A stretch of DNA of 11,738 nucleotides from an uncultured Clostridia bacterium. GTDB taxonomy: Bacteria; Bacillota; Clostridia; HGM11514. The notes under the pieces are model-generated. The model was not told where the DNA came from. It did not search any database and worked only from the letters and a program-made list of their open reading frames with translations. Numbering within the stretch: the stretch's first letter is position 1; every line of letters starts with the position of its first letter. A program made the position numbers and the translations under genes. The stretch covers positions 1 to 11,738 of the forward strand of contig CABSMD010000061.1 in NCBI GenBank assembly GCA_902478725.1, written 5' to 3'. Positions 1-7,171 of this stretch are shown here, piece by piece.

Positions 1-1
1 A

Positions 2-53
2 CGACGGAACTATGCGTCGTATATGCTCGTCGACTTCTCGAAAGCCGTTGCAA
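2..53 (+). pseudogene. N-terminal-side fragment of an AAA/DUF4143-type ATPase gene, cut by the transposon
   Basis: Frame 2 reads RRNYASYMLVDFSKA from position 2, then continues into apparent transposon sequence and stops at 77-79. This wording resembles the strand that follows the Walker A region in bacterial AAA proteins with a DUF4143 C-terminus, where a segment like FxxxxYxSYxLIDFSKA occurs at about residues 45-65. The fragment is in the same orientation as the C-terminal remnant at 2030-2311, so the two are probably halves of one gene. Its start lies outside the window. The exact junction is unclear: I place it at or just before the GTTGCAA repeat at 47-53. The assignment rests on only about 15 residues. 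Confidence 0.45.
47..53. repeat. GTTGCAA direct repeat, probable tnpB-side end of the element
   Basis: GTTGCAA at 47-53 recurs in the same orientation at 2013-2019. It sits 22 bases beyond the tnpB stop codon and just after the ATPase-like reading frame. The repeat contains the palindrome TTGCAA. It is a candidate end or crossover site, but seven bases can repeat by chance. Confidence 0.4.
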
Positions 54-230
54 ATGATTTTGTTTTAGCTTGTCGCTAAAGCGAAGTCATCTGCATGGCC
101 TCGTTGCCGAGACCAGCTCCAAGACTCACGCGACTCTCGCCGCCGCTTGGTTCGCGCTTCGCCGGATGCCGCATTGTCCCGCCTTTTGGGTGGGCCTGTC
201 TTACGCTTCCTCCACGCGCGTTTAACGTCT
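47..230 (-). ncRNA. Candidate omega (reRNA) guide RNA scaffold overlapping the tnpB 3' end
   Basis: TnpB proteins of IS605/IS607 elements work with an RNA transcribed from the 3' end of tnpB through the element end into the flank. Here the region holds the low-complexity C-terminal tail of TnpB (about residues 380-434), then a perfect 6-bp hairpin, TTTAGC (64-69) pairing with GCTAAA (75-80) around a 5-nt loop, which overlaps the stop codon at 76-78. The RNA would end in a guide copied from the flank left of position 47. The extent and 5' end are guesses, and no promoter was identified for it. Confidence 0.35.
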
Positions 231-1380
231 CCGGGGCACTCCCGACGACTTGGATGTTGATGGCCGCGTTCAGGTCGCGGTCCATGTCAAGCCCGCACTT
301 GCCGCAATGGTAGACGCGCTCGGACAGGGGCAGCTTGGCTTTCACCGTCCCGCAGTTCGAGCAGGTCTTCGAGCTTGGATACCAACGGTCGATGACGTGA
401 AGCCTCGCGCCGGTGCGTGCGGTCTTGTAGGTCAGTAGGCGTCGGAACTCCGCGAACGCGGCATCCTGAATCGATTGGGCGAGCCCGTGGTTTCCCACCA
501 TGCCCGCCACGTTCAAGTCCTCGATGCTGATGTCCGCGTAGGTATGGGCGAGCATGGCGGTGGTCTTGTTGAGCACGTCCGAACGCAGGTTCGCCACCCG
601 TGCGTATAGTCGGGCGACCCGCGCTCCCGCCTTGCGGCGGCGGTTGGAGCCTTTCCGTTTGCGGCTCAGATTCCGTTGGGCTTTCTTCAACCGTCTGAGG
701 TTCGATTTGAGTGCGTGCGGGTTGTGTATCACGGTGCCGTCCGACAATGTGGCGAGCTCCTTCACACCCAAGTCGATGCCGACGCTCCCGCCTTTCGGCG
801 GCGATGGAATCGGCAGGTCGGCGCGTTCGACGGTCAGGCTGGCCTGCCAGCGTCCACCACGCTTGGATACGCTCATGCGCAGCACCTTCGCGCCGTTCAC
901 TCGCTTGGACACGTTCTCCATGCAGTGCACGCGGCCTATCTTCGGGAGCCGCAGCGCATGAGGGTCACAGTCAATGAGACCAAACGAGCCCGTCGTGTAC
1001 GCGAATCTGGGAACCGCCTTGTCCTTGGATTTGAAGCGTGGGAAGCCCATCCTGCGACCTTTCCGCCGCCCCTTGCGGGACTTGGAGAAGTTCCTCAGCG
1101 CGTCGGCCAATGATTCGAGGCCGCTGTTGTACGCCTCCTTGCTGTTCTCAGGCCACCATGGTTCTCCCGTGGTCTCGTCCACCGCCAGACCGTTTTTGGC
1201 TTGGTTCCACCACCTGCGCAAGGCATAGTACGACCATTCGGGGGTATCGCCGCGTTCGAGCACGTCCTTGACGTGCGCCAGCCCATTGTTGTAGGCGAAT
1301 CGCGCCGCCCCGGCGTGCGATTCCAACAATCGTTCCTGCCGTGGAGTCGGGTCGAGCGCCACCTTGACCGCCTCAAGCAT
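76..1380 (-). CDS. tnpB: TnpB, RNA-guided RuvC nuclease of an IS607-type element
   Basis: TnpB is the transposon-encoded ancestor of Cas12. With a guide RNA it cuts DNA at the site left after excision and so favours retention of the element. The 434-residue protein has the usual N-terminal OrfB-type helical region (about 1-100), a basic wedge segment, RuvC-I at GIDLG (D203), RuvC-II at SIEDLN (E287), a four-cysteine zinc finger (C340, C343, C359, C362), and RuvC-III at DRDLNAA (D369). All three catalytic acids are present, so the nuclease should be active. The ATG at 1380 lies inside the end of tnpA (ATGCTTGA, 8-nt overlap), which suggests translational coupling. The last 50 or so residues after NAAINI form a Gly/Arg-rich tail, probably coding DNA that doubles as guide-RNA scaffold. 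Confidence 0.95.
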   Translation of the reverse strand: MLEAVKVALDPTPRQERLLESHAGAARFAYNNGLAHVKDVLERGDTPEWSYYALRRWWNQAKNGLAVDETTGEPWWPENSKEAYNSGLESLADALRNFSKSRKGRRKGRRMGFPRFKSKDKAVPRFAYTTGSFGLIDCDPHALRLPKIGRVHCMENVSKRVNGAKVLRMSVSKRGGRWQASLTVERADLPIPSPPKGGSVGIDLGVKELATLSDGTVIHNPHALKSNLRRLKKAQRNLSRKRKGSNRRRKAGARVARLYARVANLRSDVLNKTTAMLAHTYADISIEDLNVAGMVGNHGLAQSIQDAAFAEFRRLLTYKTARTGARLHVIDRWYPSSKTCSNCGTVKAKLPLSERVYHCGKCGLDMDRDLNAAINIQVVGSAPETLNARGGSVRQAHPKGGTMRHPAKREPSGGESRVSLGAGLGNEAMQMTSL

Positions 1381-1960
1381 CGCGCGCCGCCTTCAACGCC
1401 GCGTCCGTCTTGCGCTTGGCCGCGCGACGCCCGTACAGCCGGGCGCAGAACGAGGTCAGCACCTCGGTCATGTCGCGCACCAAATCGTCATCCAGCTCCG
1501 TGTCATCCACCACGATGATTCGGCGTCCCTGCGCCTTCAGCGCGCTCTCCACCAGTCCCGCGTTCATGCGGGCGAGCCTGTCCCTGTGCTCCACGATCAG
1601 CGTGTCCACGGTCGGGTCGGACAATAGCCGGTTGAGCTTGCGCCGCCTGTCGTTCATGCCGGAACCCGTCTCTGTGACGATTTCCGGCTTCTCCACTCCC
1701 ATACCAAGGGCGAACGCCTTCAACCGGTCGGCCTGACGTGTCAGATCGTCCTTTTGGTCAGACGAGCTGACACGCGCGTAACACACCGTCCTGCCGTTCG
1801 CCGTGGGGGTGACGGGTCGGTTCTCGTATTTCGGGTCGTGGATGATTATCGTGCCCGTGCTCATGCGCTCGAATGGGACGGGCATGCGGTTCTCTCGGCA
1901 CCACTGCCATACCGTCTGCTCGTTGAAACCCTCTCGTTTCGCCCATTCCCTGACACGCAT
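1373..1960 (-). CDS. tnpA: IS607-family serine recombinase (transposase)
   Basis: This 195-residue protein catalyses excision and integration by serine-recombinase chemistry. Residues 1-38 form a MerR/excisionase-like helix-turn-helix (REWAKREGFNEQTVWQW). The catalytic domain begins with CYARVSSSDQ, where S65 is the nucleophile and R63 the matching arginine. GSGMNDRRRKLNRLL (99-113) and EHRDRLAR (124-131) correspond to the other conserved blocks of the resolvase fold. The C-terminal helix with FCARLYGRR (171-179) is typical of IS607 recombinases, which carry the DNA-binding domain in front of, not behind, the catalytic domain. The length is usual for the family and no damage is visible. The start at 1960 is supported by a promoter only a few bases upstream. 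There is no Shine-Dalgarno sequence. Confidence 0.95.
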   Translation of the reverse strand: MRVREWAKREGFNEQTVWQWCRENRMPVPFERMSTGTIIIHDPKYENRPVTPTANGRTVCYARVSSSDQKDDLTRQADRLKAFALGMGVEKPEIVTETGSGMNDRRRKLNRLLSDPTVDTLIVEHRDRLARMNAGLVESALKAQGRRIIVVDDTELDDDLVRDMTEVLTSFCARLYGRRAAKRKTDAALKAARDA

Positions 1961-1971
1961 GACTCAAGTAT

Positions 1972-2000
1972 ATCATACGAAAACAATCGAAAGCAAGCAA
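1972..2000 (-). promoter_or_regulatory. Probable tnpA promoter
   Basis: On the minus strand TTGCTT (2000 to 1995) is separated by exactly 17 bases from TATGAT (1977 to 1972), close to the sigma-70/SigA consensus. Transcription would begin around 1965, only about five bases before the tnpA ATG at 1958-1960, giving an almost leaderless message. The promoter lies inside the element near its end, as expected for a self-sufficient transposon. Confidence 0.6.
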
Positions 2001-2012
2001 TTAAGTTAACTG

Positions 2013-2020
2013 GTTGCAAC
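2013..2020. repeat. GTTGCAAC palindrome, probable tnpA-side end of the element
   Basis: GTTGCAAC is a perfect 8-bp palindrome, and its first seven bases repeat the motif at 47-53. It lies between the tnpA promoter and the point where the ATPase reading frame resumes (2030). A run of five C (2020-2024) follows; on the other strand this is a G run, in keeping with the GG dinucleotide preference reported for IS607 insertion. Confidence is limited by the short length. Confidence 0.4.
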
Positions 2021-2029
2021 CCCCGATGA

Positions 2030-2311
2030 CGTGCGGACTACTTCGTCGACCTGCGCAGCGACCGCGACGACCCGTCGAACCGTATGGAGATCGACTTCCT
2101 CATTGTCGAACCGTATGAGAACGCGGCGATGAAGTACAGGGTCAGCCCCATCGAGGTCAAGTCATCGAAACGCTACCGCACGGTCTCGTTAGACAAATTC
2201 AAGGCAAAATTCGATAAGAAGGTCGGCACCAGATACGTGCTGCATCCGAAACCGCTGGTCGTGGAAAATGACGTGGTCAAGCTGCCGATCTACATGGCGG
2301 GACTGCTGTAG
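2030..2311 (+). pseudogene. C-terminal remnant of an AAA/DUF4143-type ATPase
   Basis: From 2030 the frame reads RADYFVDLRSDRDDPSNRM, then EIDFLIVEP, SPIEVKSSKRY and KFKAKFDKKVG, ending in LPIYMAGLL and a stop at 2309-2311. The block EIDFLI...IEVKSSKRY is the nuclease-like signature at the end of DUF4143 proteins (PD-(D/E)XK-like: the D of EIDFLI, the E and K of IEVKS). Full proteins of this kind are about 400-450 residues, so only the last fifth is left. A stop (2027-2029) lies immediately upstream in the same frame, and the Walker motifs are absent. An ATG at 2084 could start a 75-codon peptide, but this is almost certainly a leftover, not a functional gene. Confidence 0.75.
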
Positions 2312-2553
2312 AAGGCTTCATGCAGACAGCGCTTTTTGGTGCACTACCAGCAAATGACGCCCAACACTTGCGCGCGCATATGTTGTCCACCTTGAACACA
2401 TCTGTTTGCTGCCCGTCACCCAGTTAACCTTCCAGCCACCTTTCAGACATCCGCTAGATACTCGTTCGTCCACAGCTGAACACTAAAATGTACCCGGTTT
2501 AATTGTACAGAGCCTCCAATTATAAGGGGGCCATCTTTTTGAAGGATGCGACG
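2312..2553 (+). promoter_or_regulatory. Upstream region of the polysaccharide cluster
   Basis: This 242-base spacer lies between the ATPase remnant and the first cluster gene and must contain any promoter upstream of 2554. The best -10-like match is TAAAAT at 2484-2489, but I see no convincing -35 hexamer at the right distance. It abuts an inverted repeat TGTAC (2489-2493) / GTACA (2505-2509) separated by 11 bases, a possible operator. A purine-rich GAAGGA (2541-2546) gives the ribosome binding site for the ATG at 2554. I found no RNA gene, and no clear terminator for the remnant. Confidence 0.35.
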
Positions 2554-5163
2554 ATGCCTATTTTCTCGCCCGACCGTCACACTTGTGCGCCTTCATACGC
2601 AAAACTTACTAAGCAGCCGATTACGGGCGGAACGTATCGCCCTCTTGCGAATGACGAAGATAGCAACGCTTGCGCTCCATCCGCCCTTTCAGATCACCAT
2701 GGTTCAAAGCTGTATACGCAGAAATCAGCAATTCACGCCATCTCCGATAACGCAAGCGTTTTCATTCCCAAAGTCGATGCGCCCCATCTGCCAAAAACGA
2801 CTGACGACAAGTCCATTGACGAAGCCATTAACGAAGCTGCGAACGACAGTACCCATTCAGCCCCCCCGTCTACTGAAATTCAACTCGCGCAAGCTAACGA
2901 GCATCCTCTGATGCAGGCTATCGAGGTCTGCAAACAATCCGTACACACTACGGCAAAAGCACTCTCCACCGCAGGACATGCAGTTGCAAAAGCCGCCAAA
3001 ACCACCGGCCACGCCATCCATACCGCCGCCACAGCGGTAAAGACCGCATGGCAAACTTTCGCCAATTTCAAAGCTATTCAACTCATCATCAAATTCTTCC
3101 AGAGCACGTATCCCCTGTGGAAGAAACGCATGAGGTTCTCATACGCGTTCTACGCCATCGTGTTCACCCTATTGACTTCCGCCGAAGTCATCTTCCTTCA
3201 GTGGGGAGTGTATAGCGAACCAACGTACGATAAAGGCGATGAAGTTGATCAGACAACCAAAATTCTGAACAGCGTCGCAGGGCAAGTCACCAAATTCGTC
3301 AGTCAAATGTATCTTGAGCAAAAATACCAATTCCTGCTCAGTCTGTTTACACTCGCAGTGATTTATCTTGTTTTCATCTTTGTCACCAATCGTTTTTGGA
3401 TTGCGACATTATTGTTCGGTATTCTTTTCACTGTCTACGGAACGGCCAACAGCGTTAAGATGGGACTACGCAATGAACCAATCATTCCTGCCGATCTATC
3501 TTTTGTTACCGGAGGAGATTCAGGAAAACTTCTGTCTTTCATTCCTGAAGAAAGTCAATCATTCGTCAACAGTGTAATCACTGTTTTAGCATGGTTTATT
3601 TGCTGCTGTATCGTTTTCTTCATTATAGATGGTAGACGGAGTTTCATCTATTGCTCATGGAAAAGACCTTTTGCAAGCATTAAAAACTTTACTGGCACTC
3701 TTACCCGCATTGTTGCCGCAATATCCAGTATTGCTTTGCTCTGTTCCTACTCTTGGAACCTCAGCGTTCCCGGCTCCTGGGCATACTCTTTCGCGGGATC
3801 GCTTGGGTATACTCCTTCCTTATTCGATACTAAAATTGACGCCCAGACCAATGGTCCGGTCACTACATTCCTCAGCTTGGCAAAAACGAAAGTGATAGAA
3901 AAACCAAAAGATTATAATCGCGATACAATGACGCAAATTGCGGAAAAATACTCTCAGCAGGCCATATCAATCAACAACAACAGGCAGAATGACCTTACTG
4001 ACAGTACTGTAGTAATGATTCTTTCGGAGACTTTTTCCGATCCAACAAGAATTCCTGGTATTTCTTTTTCGACTGATCCGATTCCGAATATTCATGCTAT
4101 AAAAGACACCACGACCTCGGGCTTGATGCTGTCTTCGGGGTATGGCGGAGGTACCGCCAATATGGAATATCAAGCTTTGACGGGTTTAAGTCTGTCTATT
4201 TTTGATGATTCCCTCATTATCCCGTTCCAACAGCTTGTGCCTAATCAGAAGAACCCTTATGCCTTCAACCAAATCTGGAACAATCGATATGGCGCTGACG
4301 GCTCTGACGCAGTTCATCCGTATTACCAAAGCATGTATCTGAGAAACGTTGACTACAAGAAATTTGGCTTTTCTCACCTACGCACTCTTGATAGCACTCC
4401 CTCAATCAAGCACAAAGACACAATCGACTACTCTCCATACGTCAGTGATGAAGAGGCATACAAAAATATTATTGATTTAATCGAAAAGCAAAAGCACCCA
4501 CAGTTTTTGCAATTATCCACCATGCAAAATCATATGCCTTACACCAATTGGTACATCGATAATGAATTTGTAGGCGCAGATACTTCCACAGGATTGTCTG
4601 CGGACGAATATCAAAATCTCGAAACCTATACTAAAGGACTAAACCTCACCGATCAGGCAACCGCTTCGTTCTTAGACGAACTCAACCAAATTGACAAGCC
4701 AATTACTGTGATTTTCTATGGCGATCACCTGCCTAGTATCTATTCGACAGCTGATCAGGATACTGAAAATCACGTCGCTCTACATGAAACCGACTACTTT
4801 ATATGGTCAAACAGTGCATCAGCATCAAGTGGAACGAAACTCGATGCCTCTAATACAGCCTTCACGTCGCCAAATTACTTCATGTCATTAGCAGCCAACC
4901 ATATGAATGCGAAAGTATCTCCTTATCTTGCATTACTTACACAATTGTTGGAACAAATTCCCGCAGCAAGTCGCATCGCAACAGAAACAGGCGGAATCAG
5001 TTCAGGGGACACAACGTATCTGGACATGTCAGGCAATCAGATCTCGAAGAAATCACTGAGTAAGGACGCAAAACAACTACTTCGTGACTATGAATTGGTT
5101 CAATATGATATGACCGCAGGCAAAGGGTATCTAAACAACACCGATTTCACCAAAGTCCAATAA
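2554..5163 (+). CDS. LtaS/GacH-like membrane phosphoglycerol transferase
   Basis: This 869-residue protein belongs to the lipoteichoic-acid-synthase branch of the alkaline phosphatase/sulfatase superfamily, which moves glycerol phosphate from phosphatidylglycerol to an extracytoplasmic acceptor. About 190 hydrophilic residues come first, then roughly five membrane helices (near 193-219, 260-279, 283-301, 339-359, 384-404), then an outside catalytic domain. Metal and nucleophile positions of LtaS are all recognisable: E492 in LSETF, T534 in GGGTANMEY, H660 in QNHMPY, and D724-H725 in YGDHLP. The ATG at 2554 is preferred over a TTG at 2503 because GAAGGA sits 7 bases before it. As the first gene of a glycan export cluster, its acceptor is probably the polysaccharide rather than a lipoteichoic acid. 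That is inference from GacH in streptococci. GC content is clearly below that of the transposon beside it. Confidence 0.9.
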   Translation: MPIFSPDRHTCAPSYAKLTKQPITGGTYRPLANDEDSNACAPSALSDHHGSKLYTQKSAIHAISDNASVFIPKVDAPHLPKTTDDKSIDEAINEAANDSTHSAPPSTEIQLAQANEHPLMQAIEVCKQSVHTTAKALSTAGHAVAKAAKTTGHAIHTAATAVKTAWQTFANFKAIQLIIKFFQSTYPLWKKRMRFSYAFYAIVFTLLTSAEVIFLQWGVYSEPTYDKGDEVDQTTKILNSVAGQVTKFVSQMYLEQKYQFLLSLFTLAVIYLVFIFVTNRFWIATLLFGILFTVYGTANSVKMGLRNEPIIPADLSFVTGGDSGKLLSFIPEESQSFVNSVITVLAWFICCCIVFFIIDGRRSFIYCSWKRPFASIKNFTGTLTRIVAAISSIALLCSYSWNLSVPGSWAYSFAGSLGYTPSLFDTKIDAQTNGPVTTFLSLAKTKVIEKPKDYNRDTMTQIAEKYSQQAISINNNRQNDLTDSTVVMILSETFSDPTRIPGISFSTDPIPNIHAIKDTTTSGLMLSSGYGGGTANMEYQALTGLSLSIFDDSLIIPFQQLVPNQKNPYAFNQIWNNRYGADGSDAVHPYYQSMYLRNVDYKKFGFSHLRTLDSTPSIKHKDTIDYSPYVSDEEAYKNIIDLIEKQKHPQFLQLSTMQNHMPYTNWYIDNEFVGADTSTGLSADEYQNLETYTKGLNLTDQATASFLDELNQIDKPITVIFYGDHLPSIYSTADQDTENHVALHETDYFIWSNSASASSGTKLDASNTAFTSPNYFMSLAANHMNAKVSPYLALLTQLLEQIPAASRIATETGGISSGDTTYLDMSGNQISKKSLSKDAKQLLRDYELVQYDMTAGKGYLNNTDFTKVQ

Positions 5164-5213
5164 CCTTGTACGATAGAAACGTACGACTAACCCATGCGTC
5201 AAGGATGCACTTC

Positions 5214-6239
5214 ATGACCGATATAAGACCGTTGGTCTCAATTATTGTTCCCGTGTATAACGCAGAAAAATATCTGCCATACTGTATCGATTCAATTCTG
5301 GCTCAGTCATACCAAACCTTGGAAATCATCCTCGTCGATGATGGCGCTACGGATAAGTCGCCACAAATTTGCGACAGTTATGCAGCTCTGGACTCTCGTG
5401 TTCATGTCATTCATCAAGAAAATGGTGGCATCGCTAAAGCTCAGAACGCTGGCCTCGATGCCGCACACGGTGAATATGTCGCTTTTGCGGACAACGATGA
5501 CATTTTGGATTGTCATAACATTGAATTCCTTCTGCATGCTCTCCTAAGCAGCGGCTCTGACATGTCTAAGGCTCGGTGGCAACAGTTTGGCATCTCACAG
5601 CTCGATAAGGTCAAATCAGTTGCAGCAGTAGGCGCAACGGCACCTAACAAAGTAACTGCATTCAAAAACCCACTTCGGTCGTATCAAACTGTTTTCTGCA
5701 AGAGTCTTCGTCTCATCGGTGACATACTCAAAAAAAATACCGAAGCTCGTTACTTCAACGAGGCGAACTGGTGCCGCTTATACAAACGAGAATTGTGGGA
5801 CGGCATTCGTTTCCCCGAAGGCATGTATGCCCAAGATGTCATGGTAGCCGGCAAGTTATACTCCCGCATGCATAAAGTTGTGGACATCGATTGTACTTTG
5901 TACTACTGGCTCCAGTCCCCTGGATCCGTCACTCACAGCAAGCGCAATTACAGTTTTTACCAGGACAATCTCAACGCGGGGCTGTCAAATTTCGAGCATG
6001 CTCTCAGCCAAGGCGTGCTTCCAGCCCGCAGCTACTACACCATGATCGGATCACTAAACGAGGCAGCCTCCGCCCCCGATTTAAGCTCAAATAGAAGCAC
6101 TTATGAGCGTAGCAAGAACGAGGCTCAATCTCTTATTAGGAAGCTGTCTCTTTCGCAAAAAACAATTTGTGTAATTCTGCGTCATATGCGGTTAGTTGAA
6201 AAGGCTGTGTACGACCGCAAAATTAAAAACATGCAGTAG
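5214..6239 (+). CDS. GT2 family glycosyltransferase
   Basis: This is a 341-residue inverting GT-A glycosyltransferase, probably cytoplasmic, adding a sugar from a nucleotide donor to the growing glycan. Conserved blocks are VSIIVPVYNAEKYL at the start, LVDDGATDKS (DDG at about 42-44), NGGIAKAQNAGLDAAHGEY, the metal-binding FADNDD (D93-D95-D96), and YAQDV (Q207-D208) in place of the ED catalytic-base motif. No membrane helix is seen. The start at 5214 is chosen because AAGGA (5201-5205) lies eight bases upstream; a TTG at 5166 or the ATG at 5205 would give longer but poorly supported forms. It follows the phosphoglycerol transferase after a 50-base spacer holding a small hairpin (GTACG 5168-5172 / CGTAC 5180-5184). 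Donor and linkage cannot be read from the sequence. Confidence 0.9.
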   Translation: MTDIRPLVSIIVPVYNAEKYLPYCIDSILAQSYQTLEIILVDDGATDKSPQICDSYAALDSRVHVIHQENGGIAKAQNAGLDAAHGEYVAFADNDDILDCHNIEFLLHALLSSGSDMSKARWQQFGISQLDKVKSVAAVGATAPNKVTAFKNPLRSYQTVFCKSLRLIGDILKKNTEARYFNEANWCRLYKRELWDGIRFPEGMYAQDVMVAGKLYSRMHKVVDIDCTLYYWLQSPGSVTHSKRNYSFYQDNLNAGLSNFEHALSQGVLPARSYYTMIGSLNEAASAPDLSSNRSTYERSKNEAQSLIRKLSLSQKTICVILRHMRLVEKAVYDRKIKNMQ

Positions 6240-6343
6240 CTTGCTTCCCAAAGCAATCCAACGTTATATGTGGCATGTGCATAGGGTGTAGATTTTAAAC
6301 AGCCTAAAGTTTCAGCTATCCCTTTTGATAGAGTGGAGAGACT
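6240..6343 (+). other. Spacer with two small hairpins before the ABC transporter
   Basis: The 104-base gap contains TTGCTT (6241-6246) paired with AAGCAA (6251-6256) directly after the GT2 stop, and CTATC (6316-6320) paired with GATAG (6327-6331) just before the ribosome binding site GGAG (6335-6338) of the permease. Neither hairpin is followed by a T-run, so neither looks like an intrinsic terminator. The second is close enough to the start codon to affect translation. No convincing promoter was found. Confidence 0.3.
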
Positions 6344-7171
6344 ATGAGTGACTTAATTCGGCGTTTCAAGGCTAAGTACCGATATTCAATAGTGGTATTT
6401 AAAGAATTAGTGAAGACTGACTTCCAGCTAAGATATCAAGGATCTTTTCTAGGCGTACTTTGGTCTGTCTTAAAACCGTTGATGCTTTTTGCCGTCATGT
6501 ACATGGTTTTCGTCCGATTCCTACGTTTTTCGGACGGTACTCCTACATTTGCGATTTCACTTCTGTGCGGTACATGCTTGTGGTCATTCTTTTCTGAAGC
6601 GACCACTATGGGAATGCAGTCAATAGTTAATCGTGGCGATTTACTTCGCAAGGTTCATTTCCCGAGCTATATCATCGTTGCCGCAACAACCATGGGATCT
6701 ATGATTTCCCTTGGAATAAACTTGCTTGTGGTTGTTATCTTCGGTTTCTTCTCGCACGCCCATTACACATGGTATATGCTGCTAGTTCCTCTGAACGTAC
6801 TGCAGCTTTATGCGCTGGCCCTCGCCATTTCGTTGCTTCTCGGCACGTTGTATGTATATTTTCGAGATGTGTCCCATATATGGGATGTCGTTTTACAAGC
6901 AATGTTTTATGCGATTCCTGTAATTTATCCACTTTCTATGGTTTCACAGTACTTCCCCGCTGTGTCCAAAATTATGTTACTCAATCCAATAGCGCAGGCC
7001 ATCATGGATGTCCGTCACAATCTGTTATCTCCAGAGGACATTCCAACTGTATGGACATGGGTGGGTGACCCCATTCTTTCCCTTATCCCGTATGCTCTGA
7101 CGGCATTATTGCTCTGGCTTGGTGTACATGTTTTCCGAAAGAATAGCAGCAAATTCGCGGAGGTACTCTAG
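6344..7171 (+). CDS. wzm: Polysaccharide ABC transporter permease (Wzm/RgpC type)
   Basis: This 275-residue ABC-2 permease forms the membrane channel that exports lipid-linked polysaccharide. Six hydrophobic segments are visible (about 40-60, 68-85, 110-136, 142-172, 182-204, 244-264). Family wording includes DFQLRYQGSFLGVLWSVLKP at the amphipathic N-terminal helix and YFRDVSHIWDVVLQ followed by IPVIYP in the second half. The length is normal for Wzm, RgpC and TagG proteins. The ATG has a GGAG Shine-Dalgarno five bases upstream. The stop codon TAG shares its last base with the GTG of the ATPase gene, so the two are translationally coupled and form one transporter. Since the substrate is inferred from neighbours, RgpC is an equally good name. 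Confidence 0.94.
   Translation: MSDLIRRFKAKYRYSIVVFKELVKTDFQLRYQGSFLGVLWSVLKPLMLFAVMYMVFVRFLRFSDGTPTFAISLLCGTCLWSFFSEATTMGMQSIVNRGDLLRKVHFPSYIIVAATTMGSMISLGINLLVVVIFGFFSHAHYTWYMLLVPLNVLQLYALALAISLLLGTLYVYFRDVSHIWDVVLQAMFYAIPVIYPLSMVSQYFPAVSKIMLLNPIAQAIMDVRHNLLSPEDIPTVWTWVGDPILSLIPYALTALLLWLGVHVFRKNSSKFAEVL

Larger units (their letters stand above)
47..2020 (-). mobile_element. IS607-type insertion sequence with serine recombinase and TnpB nuclease
   Basis: The element carries tnpA and tnpB in the order, orientation and overlap typical of IS607: a MerR-headed serine recombinase followed by an RNA-guided TnpB. Both genes are intact and on the minus strand. The limits are inferred from GTTGCAA, which occurs at 47-53 and 2013-2019 and so brackets the gene pair. 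IS607 elements normally have no long terminal inverted repeats and make no long target duplication, so the ends could be off by some bases. The element is about 60-65% GC in its coding part and splits an ATPase gene. No second copy is present in the window. Confidence 0.85.

Noticed and set aside
95..1518. Several plus-strand open frames opposite tnpB and tnpA
   Set aside because: They are shadows produced by GC-rich third positions. They show no domain wording, and the minus-strand frames have complete catalytic motifs.
2084..2311. A 75-codon gene starting at ATG 2084
   Set aside because: The same frame continues upstream to 2030 with family-like residues, and the protein is only the tail of a much longer ATPase. 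It has no clear ribosome binding site, so it is treated as a remnant.
2503..2553. TTG start at 2503 for the phosphoglycerol transferase
   Set aside because: The ATG at 2554 has a well-placed GAAGGA, whereas the TTG start has none.
5166..5213. TTG start at 5166 for the GT2 gene
   Set aside because: The extra residues precede the conserved GT2 start, and AAGGA (5201-5205) favours the ATG at 5214.
6241..6256. Hairpin after the GT2 gene as a terminator
   Set aside because: The stem is only six AT-rich pairs and no T-run follows.
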